Part shown: positions 44,601 through 55,568 of the stretch, piece by piece
Layout: each line of letters starts with the position of its first letter
How positions within the stretch are numbered: the first letter of the stretch is position 1
Source of the DNA: Poa pratensis
Lineage: Eukaryota; Streptophyta; Magnoliopsida; Poales; Poaceae
DNA: 64,000 bases
Direction of reading: 5' to 3'
Assembly (NCBI GenBank): GCA_947311845.1
Contig: CAMZMU010000048.1
Span: forward strand, 25,354,368-25,418,367
Notes under the pieces: model-generated
Told to the model about the DNA's origin: nothing
What the model saw: the letters and a program-made list of their open reading frames with translations, nothing else
Database searches by the model: none
Position numbers and translations under genes: made by a program

Positions 44601-47600
44601 CTATTATTTCAATTATTACCTTTTGAGTGTTTGTGTATTGACTATTGAGTAGATATACTATTAAGTAGGGTGTGTTCAAAAATGATTTTCTCGAACCGTG
44701 CAAACCTGCCACTGTTCGCATATTACGTCTGACTTAAGTTTGATTGCTGGTGTTCTCGTCATGCCAGATATGCCACGTATTGTATCCAGGGGACGAATCA
44801 TCAGAGGGTAAAGTTCTTCGCTTGAAGCAACAGTATACATTATGCTCGGCCTCACTGCAGGACATTATTTCTCGTTTTGAGACGAGAGCTGGCGATTCTC
44901 TCAACTGGGAGGACTTCCCCTCTAAAGTTGCAGTTCAGATGAATGACACTCATCCAACACTGTGCATTCCTGAGTTAATGAGGATACTGATGGATGTGAA
45001 GGGACTGAGCTGGAATGAGGCTTGGACTATAACAGAAAGGTATCTCAGAAGGGGACTGCAGTTTGATGTGTTATGCTATTCCTCTGGTTCAGTTTAACTC
45101 TTTTTTTTTTAATCTTCTATTCAATTATGTACTGATTATCTGATTTCCACATCGTCTCTAGAACTGTTGCATACACTAACCACACGGTGCTTCCTGAAGC
45201 TCTGGAGAAGTGGAGCTTCGACATTATGCAGAAACTTCTTCCTCGACATGTTGAGATTATAGAAACAATTGATGAGGAGGTACGAAATGTGCAGAGAAGA
45301 TTATACAATTAATCCCATGCTCTATAGTTCCACTTATGGCTTACTTGTCTTCATCATTTATTTAAAACAGCTGATGAATAGCATCATCTCAAAATATGGA
45401 ACGGCGGACATTTCACTATTAAAACAGAAGCTTAAAGAAATGAGGATCTTAGACAACGTTGATCTTCCAGCATCTATTGCCAAACTGTTTATTAAACCTA
45501 AAGTGAAAAACGAATCTCCTGCTGAATCAAAGGGGGAGTTGCTTGTCAAATCTTTGGAGTCTCTTGCTGAAGTTGAGGAGAAAATTGAGCCGGGAGAGGA
45601 GGACAGCATTCTATCCGAGACAATGGAGAAAAAGGCCGAATCTGAAGATGTTGCTGATGCTGAAAAGGATGATCCTGAGGATGAGTTAGATCCATTTGTT
45701 AAATACGATCCTAAGTTACCTAGAGTTGTTCGAATGGCAAACCTTAGTGTTGTTGGGGGACACTCGATTAATGGTGTGGCTGAGATTCACAGTGAAATTG
45801 TTAAGCAAGATGTGTTCAATAGCTTTTACGAGGTATTTGCATGAGGATTTGGAAACTGCGATCTTATTTTCTAATTGGTTCTATTAATGATAAAGTGATA
45901 CGATATTCACCATCTGCCATTTCTTATCTTCTTTGGCAGATGTGGCCTACTAAATTCCAAAATAAAACAAATGGAGTGACTCCCAGGCGTTGGATGCGGT
46001 TTTGTAATCCTGAACTAAGTACAATCATTTCAAAATGGATAGGCTCTGATGACTGGATTCTGAACACTGATAAACTTGCAGGACTGAAGAAGGTACTTCC
46101 AGTAATTTTGATTACCCAATAATTAGTAATCTAATGCTCCCTTCACTTCCATGTAACCTCTGCCTTATTTATACATTAACATTACTTCATCCTGTAACAG
46201 TTTGCTGATAATGAGGATCTGCAATCTGAATGGCGTATTGCTAAAAGGAATAACAAGATGAAGGTGGTTTCACTGATCAGAGATAAGACCGGATATGTTG
46301 TCAGTCCAGATGCAATGTTTGATGTGCAGGTATATTTTGTACTAGAAATTGTGTGTGTTCTTTTAACTATTGTTTAACTCAGTTATTGTGAACTGGACAC
46401 TTAGATAAAAAGGATACATGAATACAAGCGGCAACTGCTAAATATCCTTGGAATCGTTTACCGCTACAAGAAGATGAAAGAAATGAGTGCGAAAGATAGA
46501 GTAGAGAGCTTTGTTCCAAGGGTATGCATATTTGGTGGGAAAGCATTTGCCACTTATGTACAGGCAAAAAGGATTGTGAAGTTTATCACAGACGTCGCAG
46601 CTACTGTAAATTATGATCCTGATATTGGAGATTTACTGAAGGTAAACTTGTTTCTTTAATTTACTGGTCATCTTCACTTTACATCTTCTGTCATTGGCAA
46701 TATGCTATGACTAAGGGTTACTGAAAAGCAGTAAATGTTCTGTGTTTCTGAAGAAAACAGAACAGTAAATGTTCCCTGTTTCAAAAGAGAACAGAACAGT
46801 AAATCTTAGTTATATCGGTGCTTGAAAAATTGAGAAATTAAATAATCACAGTTTTTGTGGCCCTTTCATTGTTACTCCATGAAACATCTGATGCTGATAT
46901 TAGTAATAACTAGATAAGGTAAATACGTGGTAAGAGGTGAAGATTCTGAGGATTTTTGCTTGTTATGCAGGTTATATTTGTTCCAGATTATAATGTTAGT
47001 GTTGCTGAGACGCTCATTCCTGGCAGTGAATTGTCTCAGCATATCAGGTAATATTCTGCTGCTCTTTTATAGTACGTGAATACACAGAAAAGGAGTGTTA
47101 GCTGGATTGGCTGATGTGGAATTTTTCATGTGTTTCTTTTGTTTATTATGATACATGTATACCTCGATAGGGATATGACCATCCAAAGTGATACCCCTAT
47201 TTTCCATTTCTATACAAGATGTGCATTGCTTAATACTCATATTATCCATTCAGTACCGCTGGAATGGAAGCTAGTGGAACCAGCAACATGAAGTTTGCAA
47301 TGAATGGTTGTCTTCTTATTGGAACTTTGGATGGTGCGAATGTGGAGATCAGAGAGGAGGTTGGGGAGGAGAACTTCTTCCTTTTTGGTGCACACGCACC
47401 TGAAATTGCTGGTTTGAGGCAAGAGAGAGCTGAGGGAAAGGTACCACACTTGTTTATATAGCTTTGCCTACTATCAAGCTAGTAAAGATCTCTCCCGACT
47501 GTGTGCGGTCAAAGTAGTCCAGCTCAAGCAAAATCTTACCTTACTGTTTCCCTTTTGCACTTGTAGTTTGTGCCTGACCCGAGATTCGAAGAGGTCAAGC

Positions 47601-48206
47601 AATATGTCCGCAGTGGTGTCTTTGGTACTAGCAACTATGATGAATTGATGGGTTCTTTGGAAGGAAATGAAGGTTATGGACGTGCAGATTATTTTCTTGT
47701 TGGCAAGGATTTTCCCAGTTACATTGAATGCCAGGAAAAAGTTGATGAAGCATACCGGGATCAGAAGGTACGTTATCTGACTGATGCTGTTTGTTTTCTT
47801 GGTGAAATACAGAGTGATTATGCGAACTTCCTGGTATGTGATGACTAGCATCAGAGGATTTCACTATGGACGACTTAACTGAATCGTAGGAACATTTCCT
47901 AGTTGAACCTGAAGTATTTATCGTTTTGTTGGAAAAACATCGTAAACAATTAACAATCGGAGAATGCAGTCATGAGATGCGTTAATTGCGCACCTGTCGC
48001 ATGTTACTTCGTTACTAACTACGCATAGATTTATAGATAGTGGAGTGTTTAATCTTTTTAATGACGCATCCGTCTGTTCCCGTGTGCAGCTATGGACACG
48101 AATGTCTATCCTCAACACAGCTGGATCCCCCAAGTTCAGCAGTGACCGGACGATCCACGAGTACGCCAAGGACATATGGGATATCAGCCCCGTCATCTTG
48201 CCCTGA
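41605..48206 (+). CDS. PHO1: Plastidial alpha-1,4-glucan phosphorylase, L isozyme (Pho1)
   Basis: Fifteen exons: 41605-41770, 42751-42983, 43071-43172, 43673-43849, 43957-44232, 44768-45039, 45162-45279, 45371-45832, 45940-46092, 46201-46329, 46405-46641, 46971-47047, 47254-47440, 47567-47767 and 48090-48206. All junctions are GT-AG and in frame, giving 968 residues, the usual length of cereal Pho1. It reversibly transfers glucose between alpha-glucans and glucose-1-phosphate in plastids, using pyridoxal phosphate, and helps start and trim starch chains. Residues 1 to about 45 form an Ala/Arg/Val-rich transit peptide. [20 protein letters not shown] lies in the catalytic N-domain. The L78 insertion specific to the plastid form is in exon 8 (about 475-580), very acidic ([27 protein letters not shown]). 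The PLP lysine is in [14 protein letters not shown] (K near 814). Intron 3 contains a SINE. The first intron is about 1 kb. Confidence 0.97.
43230..43445 (+). mobile_element. tRNA-derived SINE in intron 3 of Pho1
   Basis: The body 43244-43431 (188 bp) is flanked by exact 14-bp repeats tttatttgaataac at 43230-43243 and 43432-43445. Its head has RNA polymerase III promoter boxes: box A tagctcagtggc (43257-43268) and box B gggttcgagtccc (43299-43311), spaced as in a tRNA. Part of the head (gagtcccagctg ... gcgcgctcga) is repeated once downstream near 43337-43360. The 3' end is a short T run. It is non-coding and depends on LINE enzymes in trans. Confidence 0.85.
44289..44386. mobile_element. Possible degenerate Stowaway MITE in intron 5 of Pho1
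   Basis: The right end agtaaaaataaacggaggta followed by GTA, and a left ctgcgttctctcttagatac, are weakly complementary and lie near TA dinucleotides. The match to the Stowaway end is partial, so the call is tentative. Confidence 0.35.
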
Positions 48207-49119
48207 ACAACAGTGCAAGCGGCATCGGGAACCCTGAGTCTATGAGCCGCCATTGGTCACAGATTTGTGTCGACGACTCAGCGAGAAGGTTTTGCTTGCC
48301 CCAGTTTTGTATAGGCATGTGCAAGTTCTGGCATGGACCCGGGACTTTAGCACTCGAGAATGTCAGTTAGGCAAGTTTTTACCCAGCCTGAAACGGCTTA
48401 TGTTGTTTGTATTTTGGCTATAATAATGTTGGAGCAGAAGCTTGACATACTGAGTCTGCTGACTGTTATCTGATTCCTTTTTTTTTCCTTCTTCCTCCGT
48501 GATCTTTTTTGAGCACCTCCAGTTCTCGGTGTTTTTTTTAGGGAACATCGGTGATTTTATTCGTAGTATAGGCGCGAGCGCAAATCCTATACGATGTGGA
48601 GAGGTCACGTGGGAAAAAGCACGGGTCAGGACTCAAATACTTCCAGCTTTCGGTCAGGTGGGAGAGGCCTGACCCGTGCGCACCGAGGCCTTGGGTTGCT
48701 TTGGGCTGGGCTAAGCTCCAGCCCAACTATATGCACGAAACGTGCAGTTCAGAGGTCGGCCCGTCTAAGTACTAAGAAGTCATTCACTAAAAAAAAGTAC
48801 TAAGAAGTCACAAACTCTAGGTTCGCAGTTCCCTAAAAAATAAAAGTAATTCTGTTCGCAGGGAAACGAGAGGAAAGTGCTTGCATAATATATCCAGATT
48901 CTCCACTACCGACTACCGTCGACGTGCCGGGTCGTGTAGTGTGTAGCTGACATATTCTATCTCCGAGAAGATCGCAGCCATGTTCTCTCCAAGATGACAA
49001 GGAAGGGATATTAGCTAGAATGATGGAGACGGTCAACGATAGGATATACAATTGCGTTCATATATACTCCATGCCAATGGGAAACAATAACAGCTTTAGA
49101 TTAGAGATAAGATGACAAT
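48207..49119. other. Pho1 3'UTR and downstream spacer
   Basis: 48207 to about 48540 is the likely 3'UTR of Pho1. A T run at about 48531-48539 then leads into GC-richer sequence (aggcgcgagcgcaaatccta) of unknown origin. The remainder to the LINE insertion at 49120 is unremarkable. No gene is seen. Confidence 0.45.
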
Positions 49120-51033
49120 GAGATCGATCGATGGCTTGCGATTGTTGGCTCGATTCTGCGTGGCTCCTCCTCCCGTGTCTTGCTCAATGGAGTTGCGGGA
49201 CCCAGATTCTGGCATCGGCGTGGGGTTCGGCAACGTGATCCCCTATCTCTGATGTTCTTTGTGGCGGTTATGGAAGCCCTCAACGCCTTCTTCCGCAAAG
49301 CTGAAGAAGATGGCATGCTCGCACCTCTCCCTTGCCGTGGGATCAAGCACCGCGTCTCCCTCTATGCGGACGACGTCGCCATCTTCCTATCGCCGACCAG
49401 ATTGGATCTTCAGACCACTAGCACGCTCCTCCGCTGCTTTGGTGGTGCTTCCGGCCTCCGCACCAACATCGACAAGTGCATCGCCATGCCAATCCGCTGT
49501 CAGCAAGCCCATCTTGAGGAGGTTACTGGAGTGTTCCCTTGCCAGATTATGCACTTCCCTTGCCCCTATCTGGGCTTGCCGCTGTCCTACAAGCGGCCTT
49601 CCAAGGCGGCGCTGCAACCGGTGTTGGACAAGATAATCAACAGATGCCCAACTTGGAAAGCCCATATGATGGCCAAGCAAGGCCGTCTTGTGCTGGTCAA
49701 AAACGTTCTGGTGTCGATTCAGGCCCATCACTCGATCACGATGGAGCTCCCAGATTGGTTTCTCAAGGCATATGAGCAGCGTCTCCGCACCTTTTTCCGG
49801 CGAGGGAAGGAGAAGGTACAAGGCGGCCAATGTATGGTGGCTTGGGAGACAGTATGCCGACCAGTTTGCTATGGGGGTCTCGGGATCCCCAACTTGAAGA
49901 TGATGGGGTGGGCCTTGCGCCTCCGCTGGTTATGGCTTCGCCATTCGCCAGACCGCAGCTGGGCGGACCTTCCTTCCTCGTCTGACCCCGTTTTAGAGGG
50001 GTTATTCGCGGCATCGACCTTCACGGTGCTTGGCAATGGCGCCACCGCCCGGTTCTGGTTGGACCGATGGATTGGCGAGCAATCGGTGCGCTCCTTCGCG
50101 ACGCACCTCTTCGCGGCCGTCGACACCGCGACTACGGAGGTCCGCCTTGTGCGGCAGGCCCTAGTTGGCAACGTTTGGGTTCGTGACGTGACCGGTGTCG
50201 TCATGGTGCCGGTCATCACCGAGCTCCTGTCATTGCATAGCCGGATTGCTGCTCTCCCGCCCCTTAATGACGAGGAAGACCGACTGATCTAGAAGTGGAC
50301 CAATGATGGCGTCTACACGGCCGCTTCGGCCTACAAGGCGCTGTTCTTGGGTCTTCAGACGTTCGCTTGCGGCAAGACCGTCTGGAAGACTGGGGCGCCG
50401 GGTAAGTGCAAGATTCATGCTTGGCTGTTCCTCCATCGGCGGCTCTGGACAGCTGACAGGCGAGCCCGCCATAGACTTGAGATGCACGTCGCCTGCCCTT
50501 TGTGCGGCAACGCTCAGGAGACGGCTGAACATTTCTTTCTCGGCTGCCCCTTCTCCCTTGCTGTTTGGAGGGAGATTCTGGGCAAGTGCGGCTTCGCTAC
50601 CCTAACGCCGAACTCGGCGTCGCTCTCGAATTGGTGGACAGCTTCGCGCCGGAGATCAAGGCCAGCGTGCCGGAAAGACTTTGATAGCCTTGTCCTCTTG
50701 ATCATCTGGAAGATTTGGTTGGAAAGGAATGCGCGAGTCTTCGAGAATGCGCCATCGACACTCCAGACACTTTGCTCTTCCATCGCTAGCGAGGCTCACC
50801 TTTGGAAGCTAGCAGGAGCGTCTGGGCTGTCCACGGTCTGGAACTAGCCTTTGCTGTTTTGTTTTTCCTGTACGTAGTGGTAGGGGCGCGGTAGTTTCGG
50901 GTACGCGCCCTGTGCTGGTTGGTGTCGTTGTTGTTTCCTTGTAAGGGCCTTTTTGGCCCCTTTGTACTCTCTCTGTTCCTTTTGCACGCAAGTTTGCGGT
51001 GCCAAAAAAAAAAAGAAAGAGATCGATCGATGG
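49120..51033 (+). mobile_element. 5'-truncated LINE with 15-bp target-site duplication
   Basis: The body is 49135-51018 (about 1.9 kb), flanked by exact repeats gagatcgatcgatgg at 49120-49134 and 51019-51033, with an A-rich tail (about 51004-51018). It begins inside the reverse transcriptase coding region and ends with an about 170-bp 3'UTR containing gtaagggcctttttggcccc. It inserted about 0.9 kb downstream of the Pho1 stop codon, in the same orientation. Confidence 0.93.
49180..50847 (+). pseudogene. LINE ORF2 C-terminal half with one internal stop
   Basis: The frame reads LLNGVAGPRFWHRRGVRQRD, LYADDVAIFL (reverse transcriptase catalytic block, Y-A-D-D), YLGLPLSYKRPSKAAL, VCYGGLGIPNLKMMG and, in the zf-RVT region, HVACPLCGNAQETAEHFFLGC, ending IWLERNARVFENA. 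One in-frame TAG occurs at 50290-50292 (DRLI then KWTNDG); apart from that the frame is open to the stop at about 50847. The endonuclease and the N-terminal part of the reverse transcriptase were never inserted (5' truncation), so the copy was dead on arrival. The low number of lesions indicates a fairly young insertion. Confidence 0.9.
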
Positions 51034-51781
51034 ATCCATCGACTGCTACGGACCACATCGATCGATCTACCCTTTTGTGAGGGCGAAAAAGTGAAAAAGG
51101 GACTCTTGGAATTGTCTGCTCACGCGCCCACTCTAAAATCTTAAAAAGATACGACTAGCACAGTAGTCATCGTTTGCTTATGCAGCTTTTCCTCTTTCTC
51201 CCCTGTCCTTGGTTGCCCAAATCTGAATGAAAACTCTACCATGGATTGATACCATGATCGATCACTGCAACAGGCCAACAAGTACACCGGATCCTGCTCC
51301 ACACAGTGGCCGTGACGTCCCCGTCTCGATCCGCACAGCACGTTAGCATCGCTAGCTAGCTAGCCCCCCCGTAGCAACAGCGTGCAAGTTGGTGATAGAT
51401 ATAGCACCATGTGTGGTTATTAACAACACCAATAAACGAACGGCTTCCCGGCAAAAAAATAAATAAACGGACGGCTATAAATTTGGGTCGTCGGCAATGC
51501 TACGTGCCGATCAATATGTAAGCTACAGCAGCCTACAAGGTTAGTTATTGATCACGCACAGTACACATCATGCATCACGGATACGAGAACGAGACCCGTT
51601 TGTCCCGCTTTTTCCTCATTTCATACTAGTCTAGTACAAAATTTTGGTCTCGTTCTTGCATCCCTATAATGCATGCATATTAACACAAGAAGTGCTTGTA
51701 CTTGCTCTAGTTAGTTTCTAATACCATATAGTATAGTACCACTTGGAAGCAAACAAATAAATTCTCGAATACCCCACAGCC
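51034..51781. other. Intergenic spacer
   Basis: AT-rich non-coding DNA with a small gctagctagctagc run at about 51351-51363. No gene or element was recognised. Confidence 0.4.
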
Positions 51782-51946
51782 TACATGAAATGTTCTTCCT
51801 AAATATAAGTCATTTTAGCTTTTTTAGCCTTTCCCTGATTCATACGTATATAGACGTATTTTAGGGGGTAGTTCACTCATTTTTGCTTCATATTTGATCC
51901 GTATTAAAATGTCTAAAACATATTATGTTATGAAACAGAGGAAGTA
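51782..51946. mobile_element. Stowaway MITE whose right end was hit by a LINE
   Basis: The element is approximately 51784-51944. Left tcctaaatataagtcatttt, middle tatagacgtattttaggggg and right taaaatgtctaaaacatatt follow the plan of the common grass Stowaway type with an internal palindrome. The right terminal repeat (gaaacagaggaagta) was duplicated by the adjacent LINE insertion and occurs again at 53259-53273 as gaaatagagggagta, which is closer to the consensus. Confidence 0.7.
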
Positions 51947-53274
51947 GTGTGTCGCCCCAAAACATCATATTTTATTCTTTTGGCAAGGGGACAATGAGAA
52001 AAAGAAATATCGGCTGGCTAAATGGGATGTAGTGTGCCGCCTCAAAGACCATGGTGGTCTCGGGATTCATGACATTGAGGTCAAGAATAGAGCCCTTCTT
52101 GGTAAATGGCTGTTCAAGCTTCTTACTGAAGATGGGTTATGGCAGACTCTCCTTAGGAGAAAGTATATTGGCTCAAGTGCGGTCTCACAAGTTTCTTGGA
52201 AACCAGATGATTCCCATTTTGGGGCTGGCATAATGGCGACGAAGAATTTATTCTTGCCATATAATTCTTTCTCCATTAAGGATGGTTCGGAGATAAGGTT
52301 CTGAGAGGATATGTGGATAGGCACTACCACACCCCGACAATAATATCCAGATTTATACAACATTGTTCTTGGACGTCACAAAAGCGATACGCTCGCTAAA
52401 GTGTTGGAGGATTCTCCTCCAAATGTGACGTTCAGAATAAATCTTGTTGGTCCCAGGGTAGCAGCTTGGCATGAGTTGCTACAGCGGCAGGCTTTCGTCA
52501 ATCTGACGCAGGGGACCGACGAGTTTCGTTGGAATTTACACAAGAGTGGTAAATTCTCGGGGGACTCCATGTATAAAGCGCTAATCCAACCGGATGTGCC
52601 AGTTGATAATAATAATAATAAATATGGAAGATGAAGATCCACTAAAAAATAAGGTCTTTGCGTGATATCCTCGTCGAGAATTAAAGATAACCTTGCAAAA
52701 CAGAATTGACATGTATGTAAAAAAGTGTGTCTTTTGTCATAAGGACGAGACAATCAATCACTTATTCTTCGAGTGTAAATTAGCTGGTTCTATATGGTCA
52801 ATCATCCAGATAAGTTCTACCTTATATCCACCAAGAAGCATTGCTAATATTTTTGGCAATTGGCTGAATGGTGTCAATAATAGGTTTAAACAACTTATTA
52901 GGGTGGCAGTGCTTGCCGTTATATGGTCGATGTGGCTGTGTGAAAATGACAAGGTTTTTAATGATACAATTCTTCTCTCATGAAGGTTATCTACAGGAGT
53001 ACAGCTACGCTCCGTCTGTGGTCTCAGTTGCAACGTGCGGAGCATCGAGACCTGTTTACGGAGGTGTGTACAAAACCGGAGGATACGACGAGAGACTTTT
53101 TATCCGAATTTACAATTTTGCATCATGATATGTAATTCGCTTTTTTTTATGTTTCATACCAATGAACTTGTGTCGGCTATGTGCATCTTAGTTTTGCAGA
53201 GCCAAGGTGTAATGGTTAAAACCTTTTAAGTAATAAAACTCGCTTTACCGAAAAAATGAAATAGAGGGAGTAGT
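51930..53274 (+). mobile_element. 5'-truncated LINE inserted into a Stowaway MITE end
   Basis: The body is about 51949-53255 (1.3 kb). A 19-bp target-site duplication with two mismatches lies at 51930-51948 (atgaaacagaggaagtagt) and 53256-53274 (atgaaatagagggagtagt). The coding remains read FFWQGDNEKKKYRLAKWDVV and LKDHGGLGIHDIEVKNRALL (C-terminal to the reverse transcriptase), then the zf-RVT piece KKCVFCHKDETINHLFFECK, with several stops and frameshifts. The 3'UTR matches the LINE tail at 2392-2574. The mismatches and the frame damage indicate an older event than the LINE at 49120. Confidence 0.85.
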
Positions 53275-54148
53275 ACACTACTACTGTTATTCCACGGCCG
53301 ATAAAGGGGTAAAACCTAAAACTACCAATCTTACCGGAGTCGTCTTATCTGTCATCCAAAATTGTGGAAGTGCATCGTTAAGTGCACATTGAATGAAAGA
53401 TGGCGTCACGTACTAGCCTCACATGCATGTGAGCCGTGCGATCCATCCTACATTGTTTTTAACAATTAATTAAGAAGTGCTGCATTGGGAATTATTATCC
53501 GCATGAAGAATACATAAAATAAGCGTAGACTTCCTCTGATAAAAAATTAACTGGATGCAGAAAGTTGTTAAAATTTGCGATCTATCTTTGTAGGTAAGTC
53601 TGAAAGTAAATTGGAATACTTCCCTATCAGACTCAGTGAGATCAATAATCAAGGCATGTCAATGAGATTAATAATAAAGTAAAGAGACGGTGTGAAATGG
53701 AATTACCTCTCAGCCAACATCACTGCTATGACCTGTAAGAAAATAACTTTACATAAAGCCAACACAACAGGGACAAGAATGGTGGTTTCGTGCGGACCAA
53801 GTTAGGTGCAATAAGATTCTTGCTGGGCCCACACGCATCAACCTTTTACTATCGTCCCTTCCAACACTACCGTCGACTTGAGCGAGTCTAACTAAGTAGT
53901 ACTGTATTTGTTTATATTATTTCCCAATAACCTAGTAGTTGTTGATGATAATCTCTGGATAATACTCCTACTAATCGCTAGATTAGCTACATGGATGCAC
54001 CATTCGCGGTTGTCAGTTGACTAAATCAAACCTAAGTGACCTAATTACATCGCTGCCACGCCCTCTCGCCATTGGAGCCGCAGGCGGAGGAGGCTGGGAC
54101 CCGTCGCTTTGCTTCACGAGAGATGAGGTGTGATCTAGATTACTCTGC
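53275..54148. other. Spacer between LINE and CACTA element
   Basis: AT-rich DNA without recognisable genes or repeat ends. Confidence 0.4.
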
Positions 54149-54425
54149 CACTAGTAGAAAAGGGGCAACGGTGCGCCCCTTTAGTACCTAAAGGGGGGCA
54201 TTAGCACTGGTTGCGTATGTGTGCCAGCAGGGGCACCGCGGCGAGGACCTTTAGTACCGGCTGGTATTAGCAGCCGGTACTAAAAGCTACCCTTTAATAT
54301 CGGTTGCTAATAACAACCGGTACTAAAGAGTTGGAGGCCCCGCGGCACATGCGGCCGCGGTTGGTGGCCCCACGGCGAGACCTTTAGTACCGGTTGGTAA
54401 TAACAACCGGTACTAAAGGTCTCGG
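54149..54425. repeat. CACTA terminal and subterminal repeats
   Basis: Repeated words ctttagtacc, ggtaataacaaccggtacta and aaccggtactaaag alternate in direct and inverted form across about 275 bp. In this superfamily such subterminal arrays are the binding sites of the transposase. Confidence 0.8.
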
Positions 54426-54913
54426 GCACTATAACCCTTCTTCCACCCCGAGCCAGCTTCATTTTGAGCTCGAATTCAACTCCATTTTTCCTCTCTCTTT
54501 ACTCTCCCAAGCTCAAATTCACCCCTTTTTTCTCCAACAACTTGCAAGATTGGTGGCACCTACATATATAAGGGTTAGCAACTTCATCTTCTCTTCCGGC
54601 ATTTCAAGTTTAGCTCATTTTCGTGCAAGTTTGATTTTGGTGGTGCTTGCAAGATGTTTGATGAAATGCTTAAGTTAGGGATTTCATTTGTTTTATATGC
54701 ATTTTGAGCTCAAATTAAAGTATAATTTGTGGTTTTATATAGTGTCGTCCCGTCCCCTTCCTCACCGCCGTCGATCGCCCGCGCCGCTCCGTCACCGACA
54801 CCACCTCGGTGAGACTCTTTTTCTATCTTTTATTTTAAAAAATGTTAGTTATATGATTTAAATGCATAATTATTTCTTGTATAATTTTCTTATGTTTTTT
54901 TATATATAGTTTC

Positions 54914-55400
54914 ATGGTTTTGATATCCGTCCCCGTCGGCCCTCGTCCGGTCTATGATTCGGATGTGGTATATTTTTATAACTATTTATTTTGTTTCGTG
55001 TTTATAACAATCATGACGACCAACTTGACATAGATATATTTTTATTTAGGAGGTAGTTGAACCGGAAATTCCAGCCGACCCTATTGTCGAGTTTTTAAAA
55101 AAAGAAAACAACGATTTGAAAGCAAAATTGAAGATAAGTGAAGATCTTCGTCTCCAATGCCTGGAAGAGAAGATGGTATTGGACTTGAAGATTGTCGACA
55201 TCGTTGATGCTCACGGGGTCGAGCTTGCCGACGTCGTCGCTGCTCACGAGATAAAGATGGATGCAATGCGCTTCAAGCTTAAAAAGATTAGAAAATATGT
55301 CATTAGTCAAGAGGCTTGGTATCATTATGCTGTTGGTTCAATAGTTACCTTGGTTGCGATTATGATCGCATTTGTTGTTGGATTTAAATTCTTTAGATAG
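54914..55400 (+). CDS. CACTA-associated small coiled-coil membrane protein
   Basis: Two exons, 54914-54967 and 55050-55400, join in frame to 134 residues. The first starts MVLISVPVGPRPVYDSDV and ends before gtatat; the acceptor is ttatttag. The product has a charged, probably coiled-coil middle (EFLKKENNDLKAKLKISEDL ... DAMRFKLKKIRKY) and a hydrophobic C-terminal segment (YAVGSIVTLVAIMIAFVVGF), with the stop four residues later, so it looks tail-anchored. An upstream non-coding exon may lie at about 54743-54808. Such small genes accompany grass CACTA elements in my recollection, but I know of no assigned function. The start codon is a best guess. Confidence 0.55.
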
Positions 55401-55568
55401 TTTTATGTTAGTTTCGATTGATGTATGTTTCGTGAGAACTATGTATTACATTTGGGCACTACTCTATTTTGGTTTTAATGTGATGAACTTGTATTAATTA
55501 ATTTGGTCACGTATCTCTATTCATTATTTAGCTGGTGTAATGGTTTTTGATGTATTTATGTAATGCAG

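Noticed and set aside
54394..54678. 94-codon open frame at the CACTA left end
   Set aside because: It starts inside subterminal repeats and shows no domain; probably leader sequence of the element.
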